Shown: positions 1-6,270, numbered from the stretch's first letter. The stretch is DNA of 6,270 bases from Hyphomicrobiales bacterium (GCA_013812985.1 JACCSN010000638.1:1-6270); one strand, 5' to 3'. Numbers and translations: made by a program. Notes: generated by a model not told the origin, from the letters alone.

Positions 1-759
1 CGTATGAGGCGATCATGTCCGGGAGGGCTGGCGCGCTTTCCCGCTTGGAGGACGCTCCTGGAAGGTACTCACGGGCATCCCGTATCTCCTTGCGCTCACC
101 GAAAAGCGACAGCGATAGCTTACTCAAGTCGTCATTCAGGGTGTCGAGCAGCAAGATCCGATCATCTCAATCACCCCGACCGCTGCGTTGATCACCTGCG
201 GGCGCCAGTGAATGGTCGAACAGGAGCGCTTGATCGTCCTCGCCCAGCATGCGGAAGAATTGGCTCTATGCGATCTGCTTGGAAAGCGAGAAATATTCAA
301 AAGAATTGTCGCGAACACGGCAGTGCTTGCAAATCTTCTTTAGAAACGCAGCGATCAGCCGTCGCGGGGATGGCGCCGGGAGGTGAGCTTTATCACGTCC
401 TTGCTCCGCAGCATCTGGGCGAATCGCGTGTAGCCAACTGCCCTCGGTTGCAGCAGCGGACTCAGCTCCCGGCTGTGGATTTCCTCCGAAGTCTGATTTT
501 CAAATGGGATCCCGCGCGCCTCCGATTCCCAGGCACTGAGGTTCAGCTTGATGGAGGTGCAGCCTACCATCGGCTGAACGAAATAGATGAAGCCGAGCGT
601 TTCGGAGACGTAGATCGACCGGTTGAACTGATACGGAGACTTGAATGCGCCGATCAGCCGATCGACGATGTCGCTCCGGACGGCTTCGCCGCTGGGCGTG
701 GGAACACGTTCTCCGGCAAGAGCCTGTCGGGCACACTCATACCGCGCCGATCCGCTTCG
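1..759 (-). pseudogene. Decayed sulfotransferase family 2 gene (3' end outside window)
   Basis: Joining minus-strand frames gives a recognisable Sulfotransfer_2-type protein, whose living relatives move sulfate from PAPS to carbohydrates. From 759 to 358 one frame reads through IYFVQPMVGCTSIK (GCTSIK at 547-564), the 5'-phosphosulfate-binding region, and ends in RRHPRD. The frame then breaks: the one-base-shifted frame continues RLIAAFLKKI, as if one C were lost from GACCGG near 358, and this restores the 3'-phosphate-binding region. That frame meets TAG at 266-268. A second shifted frame supplies the family-typical IHWRPQ at 196-213. The earlier frame then resumes past the TGA at 167-169 with LLLDTLNDDLSKLS and LPDMIASY to the window edge. 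The usual lysine before GCTS is methionine, and the serine in the second motif is alanine. No start codon is visible upstream of 570 in the first frame. Two frame changes, a real in-frame stop and lost key residues indicate a dead gene. The substrate is unknown. Confidence 0.75.
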
Positions 760-865
760 TCAACTCCGGCGGTCCAGGCGATCAGGCAGTCAATTGCCGA
801 TCAGGATCACCGTGCATCCAGTAGACTCAACAGGCGCTTAAGGGCTCATCTTCCGGTGCGGAGGC
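760..865. other. Non-coding gap between merR and the sulfotransferase remnant
   Basis: No gene is recognisable in these 106 bases. The first frame of the sulfotransferase remnant is closed by TGA at 760-762. Any lost N-terminal coding sequence of that gene may lie here in a broken frame, but I could not follow it. A weak stem with a bulge at 780-802 has no T-run after it on the minus strand, so no terminator for merR can be called. Confidence 0.5.
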
Positions 866-1414
866 CTACCGCGCTTGATCAAGCAGGCGCTTGGCCTCCA
901 GGAGATCGGCCAGCGCGGCGTCCAGCCTGCGCAGGCCCTCGGTCGGAATGCCGAACAAACCGGGCCGGGCCGGCGTCGAGCGCGCATGATCCGCCGCGGC
1001 GGGCATGGTCTCGCTCGGAGCCGAGCCGAAGGAGATGACGCCTCGATCGTCATCACGAAGCGGCTCCGGGACGGTATCGGGCGGTTCCGCGGCATCCGGA
1101 TCCGTTTCCACGTCTCGCTCGGCCGCCGTCAGGGTCTGGATCGAGCCGGTCTGGCCCACCGCCGCCACGAACGCCACGCCTTTCTCCTTCAGGAGCCGCT
1201 GAACGCCGCGGATGGTGAAGCCCTCCGCGTAAAGCAGCAGGCGGATGCCGCGCAGGAGTTGGACGTCGTCGAGGCGATAATAGCGCCGGCCGCCGCCGCG
1301 CTTCATCGGCTTGATCTGATTGAATCGCGTTTCCCAGAAGCGCAGGACGTGCTGCGGAAGGTCAAGCTCCTCGGCAACCTCGCTGATCGTGCGGAATGCG
1401 TCAGGCGCCTTCAT
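866..1414 (-). CDS. MerR-family transcriptional regulator
   Basis: This is a 182-residue DNA-binding regulator. The N-terminal winged helix-turn-helix covers about residues 8-77: [20 protein letters not shown], then a [11 protein letters not shown] wing and the second helix pair [20 protein letters not shown]. This is the MerR_1 pattern of helix-turn-helix, with LRFWE in the place of the usual L-R-Y/F-W/Y-E. Residues from about 90 on are rich in Ala, Pro and Asp, look poorly conserved, and show no metal-binding cysteine cluster. The effector, if there is one, is therefore unknown, and metal sensing of the MerR/CueR kind is not supported. The gene lies 15 nt after ihfA and has a strong GGAGGT site six bases before ATG, so it is probably co-transcribed with ihfA. 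In Hyphomicrobiales a MerR-type gene commonly follows ihfA. Its targets cannot be read from the sequence. Confidence 0.9.
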   Translation of the reverse strand: MKAPDAFRTISEVAEELDLPQHVLRFWETRFNQIKPMKRGGGRRYYRLDDVQLLRGIRLLLYAEGFTIRGVQRLLKEKGVAFVAAVGQTGSIQTLTAAERDVETDPDAAEPPDTVPEPLRDDDRGVISFGSAPSETMPAAADHARSTPARPGLFGIPTEGLRRLDAALADLLEAKRLLDQAR

Positions 1415-1420
1415 GGAAGC

Positions 1421-1426
1421 ACCTCC
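1421..1426 (-). promoter_or_regulatory. Ribosome binding site of the merR-type gene
   Basis: The minus strand reads GGAGGT six bases before the ATG at 1412-1414. It is the strongest Shine-Dalgarno match in the gene cluster and fixes the start. The ihfA and plsX starts have much weaker sites. Confidence 0.75.
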
Positions 1427-1429
1427 GCC

Positions 1430-1762
1430 CTACTCAGCCGCGTCCGCATCCGCGACTTCGCGTTGAGCGAGGCCGTCGTTGATGCGTTGCTTCATGATGT
1501 TGCTGGGCTTGAAGACGGTGACCCGCCGCGGCGGGATCGGGACCTCGCGGCCGGTCTTCGGATTGCGACCGACCCGCAGACCCTTATCGCGCACCATGAA
1601 TGACCCGAACGACGACAGCTTGACCGTCTCGCCGGAAACGATCGCCTCGCAGATCTCCGTGAGAACGGTCTCGACCATCGCCGCGGATTCCGTCCGGGAC
1701 AAGCCCAGGCGTCTGTACACAGCCTCGGCCAGATCCGCCCGCGTTATCGTCTTTACCCCCAT
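1430..1762 (-). CDS. ihfA: Integration host factor subunit alpha
   Basis: IHF-alpha pairs with IHF-beta to form the heterodimer that bends DNA sharply at specific sites, affecting recombination, replication and sigma-54 transcription. The 110-residue product starts [20 protein letters not shown], typical of alphaproteobacterial IHF-alpha. It continues with the dimerisation helices and with VKLSSFGSF (about 48-56). The DNA-intercalating beta arm [12 protein letters not shown] spans about 65-76, with the intercalating proline at 68, and the C-terminal helix begins FKPSN. The ATG at 1760-1762 gives the family length. The same frame stays open far upstream (to beyond 2300), but that part is opposite-frame sequence of fabH. 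An ATG at 1790-1792 would add ten residues unlike the family. The ribosome binding site is weak for both. The gene lies 89 nt after fabH, with a promoter-like pair in the gap, and just before merR. Confidence 0.95.
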   Translation of the reverse strand: MGVKTITRADLAEAVYRRLGLSRTESAAMVETVLTEICEAIVSGETVKLSSFGSFMVRDKGLRVGRNPKTGREVPIPPRRVTVFKPSNIMKQRINDGLAQREVADADAAE

Positions 1763-1811
1763 CGCAGCGCCGCCCGCACCGTGTCTTCGCATTCGTTTTC
1801 TTCGCCTCGCC

Positions 1812-1840
1812 AGCCTATGCGGGCGGTCAGTGCCGGTCAA
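1812..1840 (-). promoter_or_regulatory. Possible internal promoter for ihfA-merR
   Basis: On the minus strand TTGACC (1835-1840) is followed after 17 bases by TAGGCT (1812-1817). The -35 box matches TTGACA at five of six positions; the -10 box matches TATAAT at only three. It lies in the 89-nt fabH-ihfA gap and would start RNA about 40 nt before the ihfA ATG. It was identified by eye only. Confidence 0.35.
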
Positions 1841-1851
1841 CACGGACGAAG

Positions 1852-2823
1852 CTACCAGCGGATCAGCGCCGACCCCCAGGTGAAGCCGCCGCCCATCGCT
1901 TCGATCATGACAAGATCGCCCTCGCCGATCCGGCGGTCCCGGACCGCCTCGTCCAGCGCCAACGGGATCGATGCGGCGGACGTGTTGCCGTGCCGCGCCA
2001 CCGTCGACACGACCTTCTCCGGTGCGATCCCGAGCTTCCTGGCGCTCGCGTCGATGATGCGCTGATTGGCCTGGTGAGGCACGAACCAGTCGATGTCCTC
2101 CGGGCCGGTTCCAGTCGCCGCGAAAGCCGCCTCGATCACGTCGCCGATCATGCCGACGGCGTGCTTGAACACCTCGCGCCCCTCCATGCGGACATGGCCG
2201 ACCGTGCCGGTGGACGCCGGACCGCCGTCGACGTAGAGCTTGTTCTTGTGCTGGCCGTCGGAGCGCAGATGCGAGGTGAGCACGCCGCGATCCGCGATGG
2301 TCCCGGACCCCTCCGCTGTTTCCAGCACGATCGCGCCGGCCCCATCGCCGAAGAGGACGCAAGTCGTCCGGTCGCTCCAGTCAAGGATGCGCGAGAAGGA
2401 TTCGGCGCCGATCACCAAGGCGCGCCGGCCCTGGCCGGCCCGCATGAGCGCGTCCGCCGTCGATACGGCGAAGACGAATCCCGAGCAGACGGCCTGGAGA
2501 TCGAACGCGGCGCCGCTTCGGTTGCCGAGATTGTGCTGCACGGCGACCGCCGTCGCCGGAAAGGTGTTGTCAGGCGTGGAGGTGGCGACCACGATGAGGT
2601 CGATGTCGTCTGCCTCCAGGCCCGCGGCGGCAAGCGCGCGTGTGGCCGCCGCGGTCGCCAGGTCGGAGGTCATCTCGCCCTCCGCCACGATATGGCGCTC
2701 CGAAATGCCCGTCCTCTGGACGATCCATTCGTCGGAGGTGTCGACCATAAGGGCAAGATCCTGGTTGGTCAGCACCTTGGCCGGGAGATAGCCGCCGGTT
2801 CCGCGCACGACGGAGCGGATCAT
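1852..2823 (-). CDS. fabH: Beta-ketoacyl-ACP synthase III
   Basis: FabH condenses acetyl-CoA (or another short acyl-CoA) with malonyl-ACP to give acetoacetyl-ACP, the first step of type II fatty-acid synthesis in the cytoplasm. The 323-residue product has the normal length. The catalytic triad is visible: Cys113 in DLQAVCSGF, His250 in [11 protein letters not shown] and Asn280 in RHGNTSAAS. Also typical are [10 protein letters not shown] near residue 31 (the arginine-containing segment near the CoA site), LFGDGAGA near 157 and the C-terminal [13 protein letters not shown]. Its ATG overlaps the plsX stop as ATGA. The site before the start is weak, so translational coupling to plsX is likely. 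No key residue is missing and the gene looks fully functional. Confidence 0.97.
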   Translation of the reverse strand: MIRSVVRGTGGYLPAKVLTNQDLALMVDTSDEWIVQRTGISERHIVAEGEMTSDLATAAATRALAAAGLEADDIDLIVVATSTPDNTFPATAVAVQHNLGNRSGAAFDLQAVCSGFVFAVSTADALMRAGQGRRALVIGAESFSRILDWSDRTTCVLFGDGAGAIVLETAEGSGTIADRGVLTSHLRSDGQHKNKLYVDGGPASTGTVGHVRMEGREVFKHAVGMIGDVIEAAFAATGTGPEDIDWFVPHQANQRIIDASARKLGIAPEKVVSTVARHGNTSAASIPLALDEAVRDRRIGEGDLVMIEAMGGGFTWGSALIRW

Positions 2824-3884
2824 GAGACTGCCGCCTTCACCCGATGGAGCGCGGCCGGAATGTCTCGCGACCCCAGCCCGCGATCAGTGGCGATCATGCG
2901 CACGAGGTCGTTCTTCGCCATGTCGCACGCGAGATCGATAGCACTCGCGAAACCTTCGGCGTCGGAACCGCCATGGCTCTTGATGACCATGCCGTTCAAT
3001 CCAAGAAATACGCCGCCATTCGCTCGGCGAGGGTCCATTTTCTCCTTCAGCAGCTGGAAGGCGGAACGCGCGAAGAAATAGCCAAGCCGCGCGGTCCAGG
3101 TCCTCGACATGGCGGCGCGGAGATATTCCGCCAGCTGGCGAGCGGTTCCTTCCGCCGTCTTCAATGCGATGTTGCCGGCGAAACCTTCCGTGACCACCAC
3201 GTCCACCGTTCCCTTGCCGAGGTCGTCACCCTCGACGAAACCCCTGTAGTCGAAGCCTGGATGATCCATCTCGCGCAAGATGCGCGCCGCTTCGCGCACC
3301 TCCTCGACCCCCTTGATCTCCTCGACCCCGATATTCAGGAGACCCACGGTCGGTCGCTCCAGATCGAAGATCGAGCGGGCCATAGCGGCGCCCATCACGG
3401 CGAAATCGACCAGCATCCTGGCGTCGGCGCCGATTGTCGCGCCGACATCCAAAACGATGCTTTCCCCTTTCAAGGTCGGCCAGATGGCCGCGATCGCCGG
3501 GCGTTCGATCCCCGGCAGCGGCTTCAGGCAGAACTTGGACATCGCCATCAGCGCGCCGGTGTTGCCGGCCGACAATGCGGCGCCTGCCTCGCCGTCACGC
3601 ACGGCCTGCACGCAGCGCCACATCGATGATTTCCAGCGGCCTTTGCGGAGCGCCTGGCTCGGCTTGTCGTCCATCTGTACGGTGACGTCGCAATGGTGGA
3701 AGGCGGAAGCGTCCCGCACGCGCGGGCTCGCGTCCAGCACCGGGCGGACCGCCGCCTCGTCGCCGAATATCACGAAGCGCAGATCGGGACGCCGGTCCAG
3801 CGCGATCGCGGCGCCGCCGATCACCACCTCGGGGCCGGCGTCGCCGCCCATCGCATCGAGCGAAATCGTGATCGTCTGTGACAT
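2820..3884 (-). CDS. plsX: Phosphate acyltransferase PlsX
   Basis: PlsX converts acyl-ACP and phosphate to acyl-phosphate, which PlsY uses to acylate glycerol-3-phosphate in phospholipid synthesis. It is a peripheral membrane enzyme. The 354-residue product matches the usual length. It opens with [16 protein letters not shown] (7-22), then has DDKPSQALR (72-80), [12 protein letters not shown] (105-116), [11 protein letters not shown] (182-192), [12 protein letters not shown] (232-243) and the conserved C-terminal block [19 protein letters not shown] (290-308). All are family hallmarks. The ATG at 3882-3884 directly precedes the conserved block; the ribosome binding site is weak. It lies 76 nt after the DUF177 gene and overlaps fabH by 4 nt, the standard plsX-fabH pairing. 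The rpmF gene often found just upstream is missing. Confidence 0.97.
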   Translation of the reverse strand: MSQTITISLDAMGGDAGPEVVIGGAAIALDRRPDLRFVIFGDEAAVRPVLDASPRVRDASAFHHCDVTVQMDDKPSQALRKGRWKSSMWRCVQAVRDGEAGAALSAGNTGALMAMSKFCLKPLPGIERPAIAAIWPTLKGESIVLDVGATIGADARMLVDFAVMGAAMARSIFDLERPTVGLLNIGVEEIKGVEEVREAARILREMDHPGFDYRGFVEGDDLGKGTVDVVVTEGFAGNIALKTAEGTARQLAEYLRAAMSRTWTARLGYFFARSAFQLLKEKMDPRRANGGVFLGLNGMVIKSHGGSDAEGFASAIDLACDMAKNDLVRMIATDRGLGSRDIPAALHRVKAAVS

Positions 3885-3913
3885 CGGCGCCGATGCTTTG
3901 CGCGGGAATCCGG

Positions 3914-3942
3914 AACATACGCACTCGGCTTCTCATGGCAAG
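3914..3942 (-). promoter_or_regulatory. Possible promoter for plsX-fabH
   Basis: In the 76-nt gap before plsX the minus strand has CTTGCC (3937-3942), then 17 bases, then TATGTT (3914-3919). The first box resembles the alphaproteobacterial CTTGAC. Transcription would begin about 20-25 nt before the plsX ATG. It was found by eye and could be chance. Confidence 0.3.
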
Positions 3943-3960
3943 CACGAAGGCATGGCGCGC

Positions 3961-4494
3961 TCATTCGTTCGTCTTGTTCAGCCTTGCAAGCGTTGCGAAC
4001 GGCGACGGATCGGCTGCGGAATCGTCCTCCAGATGGCCGCTGAAATCGATCCCCGGCGCGCGCGGATAGGGATCGAGGCCAAGCGCGAGATGCTCGGCGA
4101 CAATGATTCCGAGATCGATTCGGCCGTGGTGAAAGAGATCCGGGCCGTCAGGCTCGAATGCATCGATCAGCACCTCCCCGCCCCGCAAACCGGGTGGACC
4201 CGCTTCGGCCCGCATGAGCGTTAGGTCGATCGCCTCCGCCACCTCCTGGCTGAACGGTTCCAGCGTCACCACGCAATTCTGCACGACGGAGGCCTTCAGG
4301 GCGCCGCGCACCGCGAGAGATTGTCCGCCCACGGGGCGCACCTCCAGGTCCGCTTCAAGCGCCGCGACCTCCGGGATGCCGAGTGCGTCGGCCAGGCGCC
4401 GGCGCTCTTCCGCGTCAGCCTCGATGTGATAGCGCCTCCCCTCGCGCGGCACATCATTGGCGACAACCCGGAAGGAAAACGGATCAGGGTTCAT
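3961..4494 (-). CDS. YceD/DUF177 family protein
   Basis: This 177-residue soluble protein belongs to the YceD (DUF177, PF02620) family, whose E. coli member is needed for normal 23S rRNA accumulation. The family signature is clear: a Cys followed by VVTLEPF (Cys74 to Phe81), an acidic middle segment with GEVLIDAFEPDG, then DLGIIVAEHLALGLDPYPRAPG (about 127-148), and a C-terminal SPFATLARLNK close to the usual PFA-LA-L ending. The ATG at 4492-4494 is preceded by AGAGGT with six-base spacing. The start lies inside the end of the chaperone gene (11-nt overlap), so the two are probably translated from one message. The biochemical role in alphaproteobacteria is less firmly known than in E. coli. 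Confidence 0.92.
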   Translation of the reverse strand: MNPDPFSFRVVANDVPREGRRYHIEADAEERRRLADALGIPEVAALEADLEVRPVGGQSLAVRGALKASVVQNCVVTLEPFSQEVAEAIDLTLMRAEAGPPGLRGGEVLIDAFEPDGPDLFHHGRIDLGIIVAEHLALGLDPYPRAPGIDFSGHLEDDSAADPSPFATLARLNKTNE

Positions 4495-5035
4495 GGCGTG
4501 ACCTCTCGTCCAACGGCTCCGGGAACGGCGCTTCGCCGCGGCGCAACCGGTCGAGCTCGGCGTGCCGGAGCATCCGCACCGCCGTTCTCAGGTAAAGAGC
4601 CAAAGCTGGCGCGCGGCGATCGTCGGGGCTGTCCGGGAAGACGTTGCGCGCGATTGCGGCGACGAGCGCCTCCTCGCCTGACTTGAGCGCCGCGTGATAA
4701 GCGCTGATCCGGCCGCCGAAGGATCGATAAAGCGTCGTCATGCGCTTCGGGACGGTTACATCTCCGACGCCCATTTCGCGGAAGGCGCTGTCCATATCGG
4801 CCACGAAACTTTCGGAAACGAGACGGGCAAGCTCCGGATCGTCGCCGGGCTCGTGCATGAGCCTGTGCAGCACCGGGAACAGGTGCAGCGTGACCATCTC
4901 GAAGCGGCCCTGCAGCGTATCAGGCACCCCATAGGCGAGGTAGAGCACGGGGTTCCGCGCCGCGCCGACGCAGGCGCCGTAGAGCCGCGCGGCTGCCTGC
5001 CGCTCGACGCGTCGTCTGGAAGGAAACAAGGTCAT
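4484..5035 (-). CDS. Ubiquinol-cytochrome c chaperone family protein (CBP3-like)
   Basis: This 183-residue protein is related to mitochondrial Cbp3, which helps assemble the cytochrome bc1 complex by acting on cytochrome b. A bacterial role in bc1 maturation is inferred from that relationship. The start at 5033-5035 gives MTLFPSRRRVERQAAARLYG, then ARNPVLYLAYGVPDTLQGRFEM (26-47), the family's most conserved part. FVADMDSAFREMGVGDVTVPKRM (77-99) and LYRSFGGRISAY (102-113) follow. The frame stays open to 5203, but those extra 56 residues do not resemble the family and would overlap the first 74 bases of bamE on the other strand. The later ATG is preferred, although its ribosome binding site is weak. 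The gene begins the minus-strand cluster and overlaps the DUF177 gene by 11 nt. No membrane segment is evident. Confidence 0.88.
   Translation of the reverse strand: MTLFPSRRRVERQAAARLYGACVGAARNPVLYLAYGVPDTLQGRFEMVTLHLFPVLHRLMHEPGDDPELARLVSESFVADMDSAFREMGVGDVTVPKRMTTLYRSFGGRISAYHAALKSGEEALVAAIARNVFPDSPDDRRAPALALYLRTAVRMLRHAELDRLRRGEAPFPEPLDERSRHEP
4501..4506 (-). promoter_or_regulatory. Ribosome binding site of the DUF177 gene
   Basis: AGAGGT on the minus strand lies six bases before the ATG at 4492-4494, inside the last codons of the chaperone gene. It supports this start and the overlapping arrangement. Confidence 0.65.
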
Positions 5036-5082
5036 CGCCGCCGTCTCAACCTCGCCATACACGGCGCGCAAGCCGAGCGCCA

Positions 5083-5111
5083 TTGCAAAGGCCCGGCGAC
5101 GCAGATAGCTA
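5083..5111 (+). promoter_or_regulatory. Possible bamE promoter
   Basis: TTGCAA (5083-5088) and TAGCTA (5106-5111) are 17 bases apart in the divergent gap before bamE. If real, the leader would be very short, with RNA starting close to the GGAGG site at 5120. The match to consensus is only moderate. No convincing promoter was seen for the chaperone gene on the other strand. Confidence 0.22.
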
Positions 5112-5119
5112 GCCGCGCT

Positions 5120-5124
5120 GGAGG
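5120..5124 (+). promoter_or_regulatory. Ribosome binding site of bamE
   Basis: GGAGG lies five bases before the ATG at 5130. It fixes the start that yields a complete lipoprotein signal peptide. Confidence 0.65.
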
Positions 5125-5129
5125 AAGCT

Positions 5130-5576
5130 ATGGACATCAAGCAATCCCGGGTCGGCGTCACGGCATTGACCTTTGTCGCGGGGCTGTCGCTCGCCGGCTG
5201 CATCGGGGAGAAGTTCCAGCGGGGCTATGTTCCCTCCGAGAACGCCTTGCAGCAGGTCACGGTCGGCGCCCCCAAGGAGCAGGTGCTGATTGCGCTCGGA
5301 ACGCCGTCGACCACGGCCGATCTCGGCGGCGAGGTGTTCTACTACATCTCGCAAACGACCAGCCGACCGGTCCGCTTCATGAACAGCTCAGTGGTCGACC
5401 AGCGGGTTCTCGCCGTCTACTTCAACGAGAGCAAAGAGGTGACGCAGATCGCCAATTACGGCCTGCAGGACGGCGAGATTTTCGATTTTGTCTCGCGCAC
5501 GACGCCGACCACCGGCAAGGATTTCTCGTTCCTCACCCAGCTCTTCGCGGCGGCCGGAAACTTTAGCGGCGCCTGA
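5130..5576 (+). CDS. bamE: Outer membrane protein assembly factor BamE (SmpA/OmlA family lipoprotein)
   Basis: BamE is a lipoprotein of the outer-membrane BAM complex, which inserts beta-barrel proteins. The 148-residue precursor has a signal peptide with a short basic start, a hydrophobic stretch (about 9-21) and the lipobox LAGC, so Cys24 would be lipidated after cleavage by signal peptidase II. The SmpA/OmlA fold follows: GYVPSENALQQVTVGAPKEQV (32-52), LGTPSTTADLGGEVFYYIS (56-74), then strands including RVLAVYFNE and EVTQIANYGLQDG. The protein is longer than the E. coli form, as is usual in alphaproteobacteria, with a polar tail after residue 118. It stands alone on the plus strand, divergent from the chaperone gene and convergent with hppA. 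Confidence 0.92.
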   Translation: MDIKQSRVGVTALTFVAGLSLAGCIGEKFQRGYVPSENALQQVTVGAPKEQVLIALGTPSTTADLGGEVFYYISQTTSRPVRFMNSSVVDQRVLAVYFNESKEVTQIANYGLQDGEIFDFVSRTTPTTGKDFSFLTQLFAAAGNFSGA

Positions 5577-5641
5577 GCCGCGGACGCGGGGGAACGTGAC
5601 CGTAGGCCTCAGATTCCGACCGTATTGCGCCACGTTTAAGT
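5577..5641. other. Intergenic spacer after bamE
   Basis: These 65 bases between the bamE stop and the nested repeat contain no gene and no clear hairpin followed by T residues. If bamE has a terminator, it is more likely the repeat structure that follows. Confidence 0.5.
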
Positions 5642-5788
5642 TGTCATCCCGGCTTGCCGCGTCAGCGGCAAGACCGGGACCCATAGTCACTGAAGCGACC
5701 CGACGAATGCATCAGCGTCGAAGCAGCTTTTTTTTGCGTCGGCGTTTATGGATCCCGGTCTCGGCCTTGCGGCCGAACCGGGATGACA
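5642..5788. repeat. Nested palindromic repeat with GTCATCCCGG termini
   Basis: The ends are perfect 11-bp inverted repeats: TGTCATCCCGG at 5642-5652 and its complement at 5778-5788. Just inside each arm is its own hairpin: CTTGCCGC-GTCA-GCGGCAAG (5653-5672) and TCGGCC-TTGC-GGCCGA (5761-5776). A second inner pair, 5673-5685 with 5747-5759, matches at 12 of 13 positions. The element can thus fold as one long cruciform with two side hairpins. The centre holds a run of eight T (5728-5735) and no coding sequence. Termini of this sort are typical of short dispersed palindromes in rhizobial and related genomes. It is inferred to be a non-autonomous, MITE- or REP-like element. It sits between convergent genes and may also act as a two-way transcription stop. 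Confidence 0.75.
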
Positions 5789-5814
5789 GCCGATCCAAGG
5801 GAACAGGCTGTCAT
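5783..5814 (-). terminator. Stem-loop downstream of hppA
   Basis: ATGACAGCC at 5783-5791 and its exact complement GGCTGTCAT at 5806-5814 form a 9-bp stem with a 14-base loop, 27 nt beyond the hppA stop. There is no T-run after it, so it is not a classic intrinsic terminator. Its distal arm shares bases with the end of the nested repeat, so the two folds compete. Confidence 0.35.
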
Positions 5815-5841
5815 GACGCGGATAGCTTTCGCCCGCGAACA

Positions 5842-6270
5842 TCAGCGCGCCAGCACGGCGAGGAGCAGCAGCGCCACGATATTGGTGATCTTGATCATCG
5901 GATTGACCGCCGGGCCGGCCGTGTCCTTGTAAGGGTCGCCGACGGTGTCCCCCGTCACGGCCGCCTTGTGGGCGTCCGAGCCCTTGCCGCCGTAATTGCC
6001 GTCCTCGATGAATTTCTTCGCATTGTCCCAGGCGCCGCCCCCCGCCGTCATGGAGAGGGCGACGAAGAGCCCGGTGACGATGACGCCAAGCAGCATGGCG
6101 CCGAGCGCCGAGAAGCCGGCAGTCTTGCCTTCCGCGCCGCCGCCGGCGATCAGGTAGATCGCGCCGAAGCAGAACAGCGGCGAGAGCACCGGAAGCAGCG
6201 ACGGCACGATCATCTCGCGGATCGCCGCCCGTGTCAGGATGTCGACGGCGCGGCCATAATCCGGCTTGTC
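5842..6270 (-). CDS. hppA: Membrane-bound proton-pumping pyrophosphatase, C-terminal part (5' end outside window)
   Basis: This integral membrane enzyme hydrolyses pyrophosphate and pumps H+ across the membrane. The visible 142 C-terminal residues enter in frame at the window edge with [20 protein letters not shown]. Two hydrophobic segments follow, at about 22-43 and 55-78 of the fragment. Next come the cytoplasmic substrate-site region [20 protein letters not shown] (81-100) and the hallmark [20 protein letters not shown] (106-125), with its conserved aspartates and lysines. The protein ends in a last membrane helix. The residues that separate K+-dependent from K+-independent forms lie upstream and outside the window, so the ion type is not shown; alphaproteobacterial enzymes are generally K+-independent. 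The gene is convergent with bamE. Confidence 0.95.
   Translation of the reverse strand, partial: DKPDYGRAVDILTRAAIREMIVPSLLPVLSPLFCFGAIYLIAGGGAEGKTAGFSALGAMLLGVIVTGLFVALSMTAGGGAWDNAKKFIEDGNYGGKGSDAHKAAVTGDTVGDPYKDTAGPAVNPMIKITNIVALLLLAVLAR

Noticed and set aside
780..802. Stem GATC-A-GGCA / TGCC-GATC as a possible merR terminator
   Set aside because: The stem has a bulge and is short, and no T-run follows on the minus strand.
4..1038. Long open plus-strand frame of over 300 codons across the left part of the window
   Set aside because: It runs antisense to the sulfotransferase remnant and into merR, is rich in Arg, Ala and Pro, and shows no recognisable domain. High GC content keeps antisense frames open.
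1763..2362. Upstream extension of the ihfA frame through fabH
   Set aside because: The extension is an alternative-frame reading of fabH, is Arg/Gly-rich and resembles no IHF protein. The ATG at 1760-1762 gives the expected length.
1990..3081. Long open plus-strand frame opposite fabH and plsX
   Set aside because: Both fabH and plsX on the other strand have complete catalytic and family motifs, and this frame has none.
5701..5735. Hairpin plus eight T residues as an intrinsic terminator of bamE
   Set aside because: The nearest stem (CGACG/CGTCG) is only five pairs with a ten-base loop, and seven bases separate it from the T-run. It is better treated as the centre of the nested repeat.
1..6270. 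CRISPR array, tRNA or rRNA genes, transposase or phage genes
   Set aside because: No regularly spaced repeats, cloverleaf sequence, rRNA-like stretch or transposase/phage-like protein was seen on either strand.

Overview
The window is a high-GC stretch of an alphaproteobacterial chromosome, most likely from the order Hyphomicrobiales (Rhizobiales). The evidence is the gene order: a ubiquinol-cytochrome c chaperone (CBP3-like) gene, a DUF177/YceD gene, plsX, fabH, ihfA and a MerR-family regulator gene, with an outer-membrane lipoprotein gene of the BamE/SmpA family divergent from them. A membrane pyrophosphatase gene and a rhizobial-style GTCATCCCGG palindromic repeat fit the same origin. The sequence alone does not settle the genus.

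Layout. Positions 1-759 (minus strand) hold the decayed remains of a family-2 sulfotransferase. It can be read only by joining three frame segments, and its 3' end runs off the window. Positions 760-865 are non-coding. Positions 866-5035 (minus strand) carry six co-directional genes, in transcription order: CBP3-like chaperone, DUF177/YceD, plsX, fabH, ihfA, merR. Junctions are tight: an 11-nt overlap, a 76-nt gap, a 4-nt ATGA overlap, an 89-nt gap and a 15-nt gap. The two wider gaps each contain a promoter-like hexamer pair with 17-nt spacing. Positions 5036-5129 are a divergent intergenic region, followed by bamE on the plus strand (5130-5576). Positions 5577-5841 separate bamE from the convergent hppA gene and contain a roughly 147-bp nested palindromic repeat plus a further stem-loop. 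Positions 5842-6270 (minus strand) are the C-terminal 142 codons of hppA, the proton-pumping pyrophosphatase.

How the genes work together. PlsX makes acyl-phosphate from acyl-ACP for phospholipid synthesis, and FabH starts each new fatty-acid chain, so the pair links fatty-acid and membrane-lipid synthesis. The upstream YceD-type gene is the usual partner of this cluster, but rpmF (ribosomal protein L32), which sits between yceD and plsX in many bacteria, is absent here. IHF-alpha is a DNA-bending nucleoid protein, and the orphan MerR-type regulator follows it with a strong ribosome binding site. BamE assists outer-membrane protein assembly, and the CBP3-like protein assists cytochrome bc1 assembly, so the locus as a whole serves envelope and membrane maintenance.

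I found no sign of a new defence, mobile or biosynthetic system. The least ordinary parts are the sulfotransferase pseudogene and the nested repeat between bamE and hppA.
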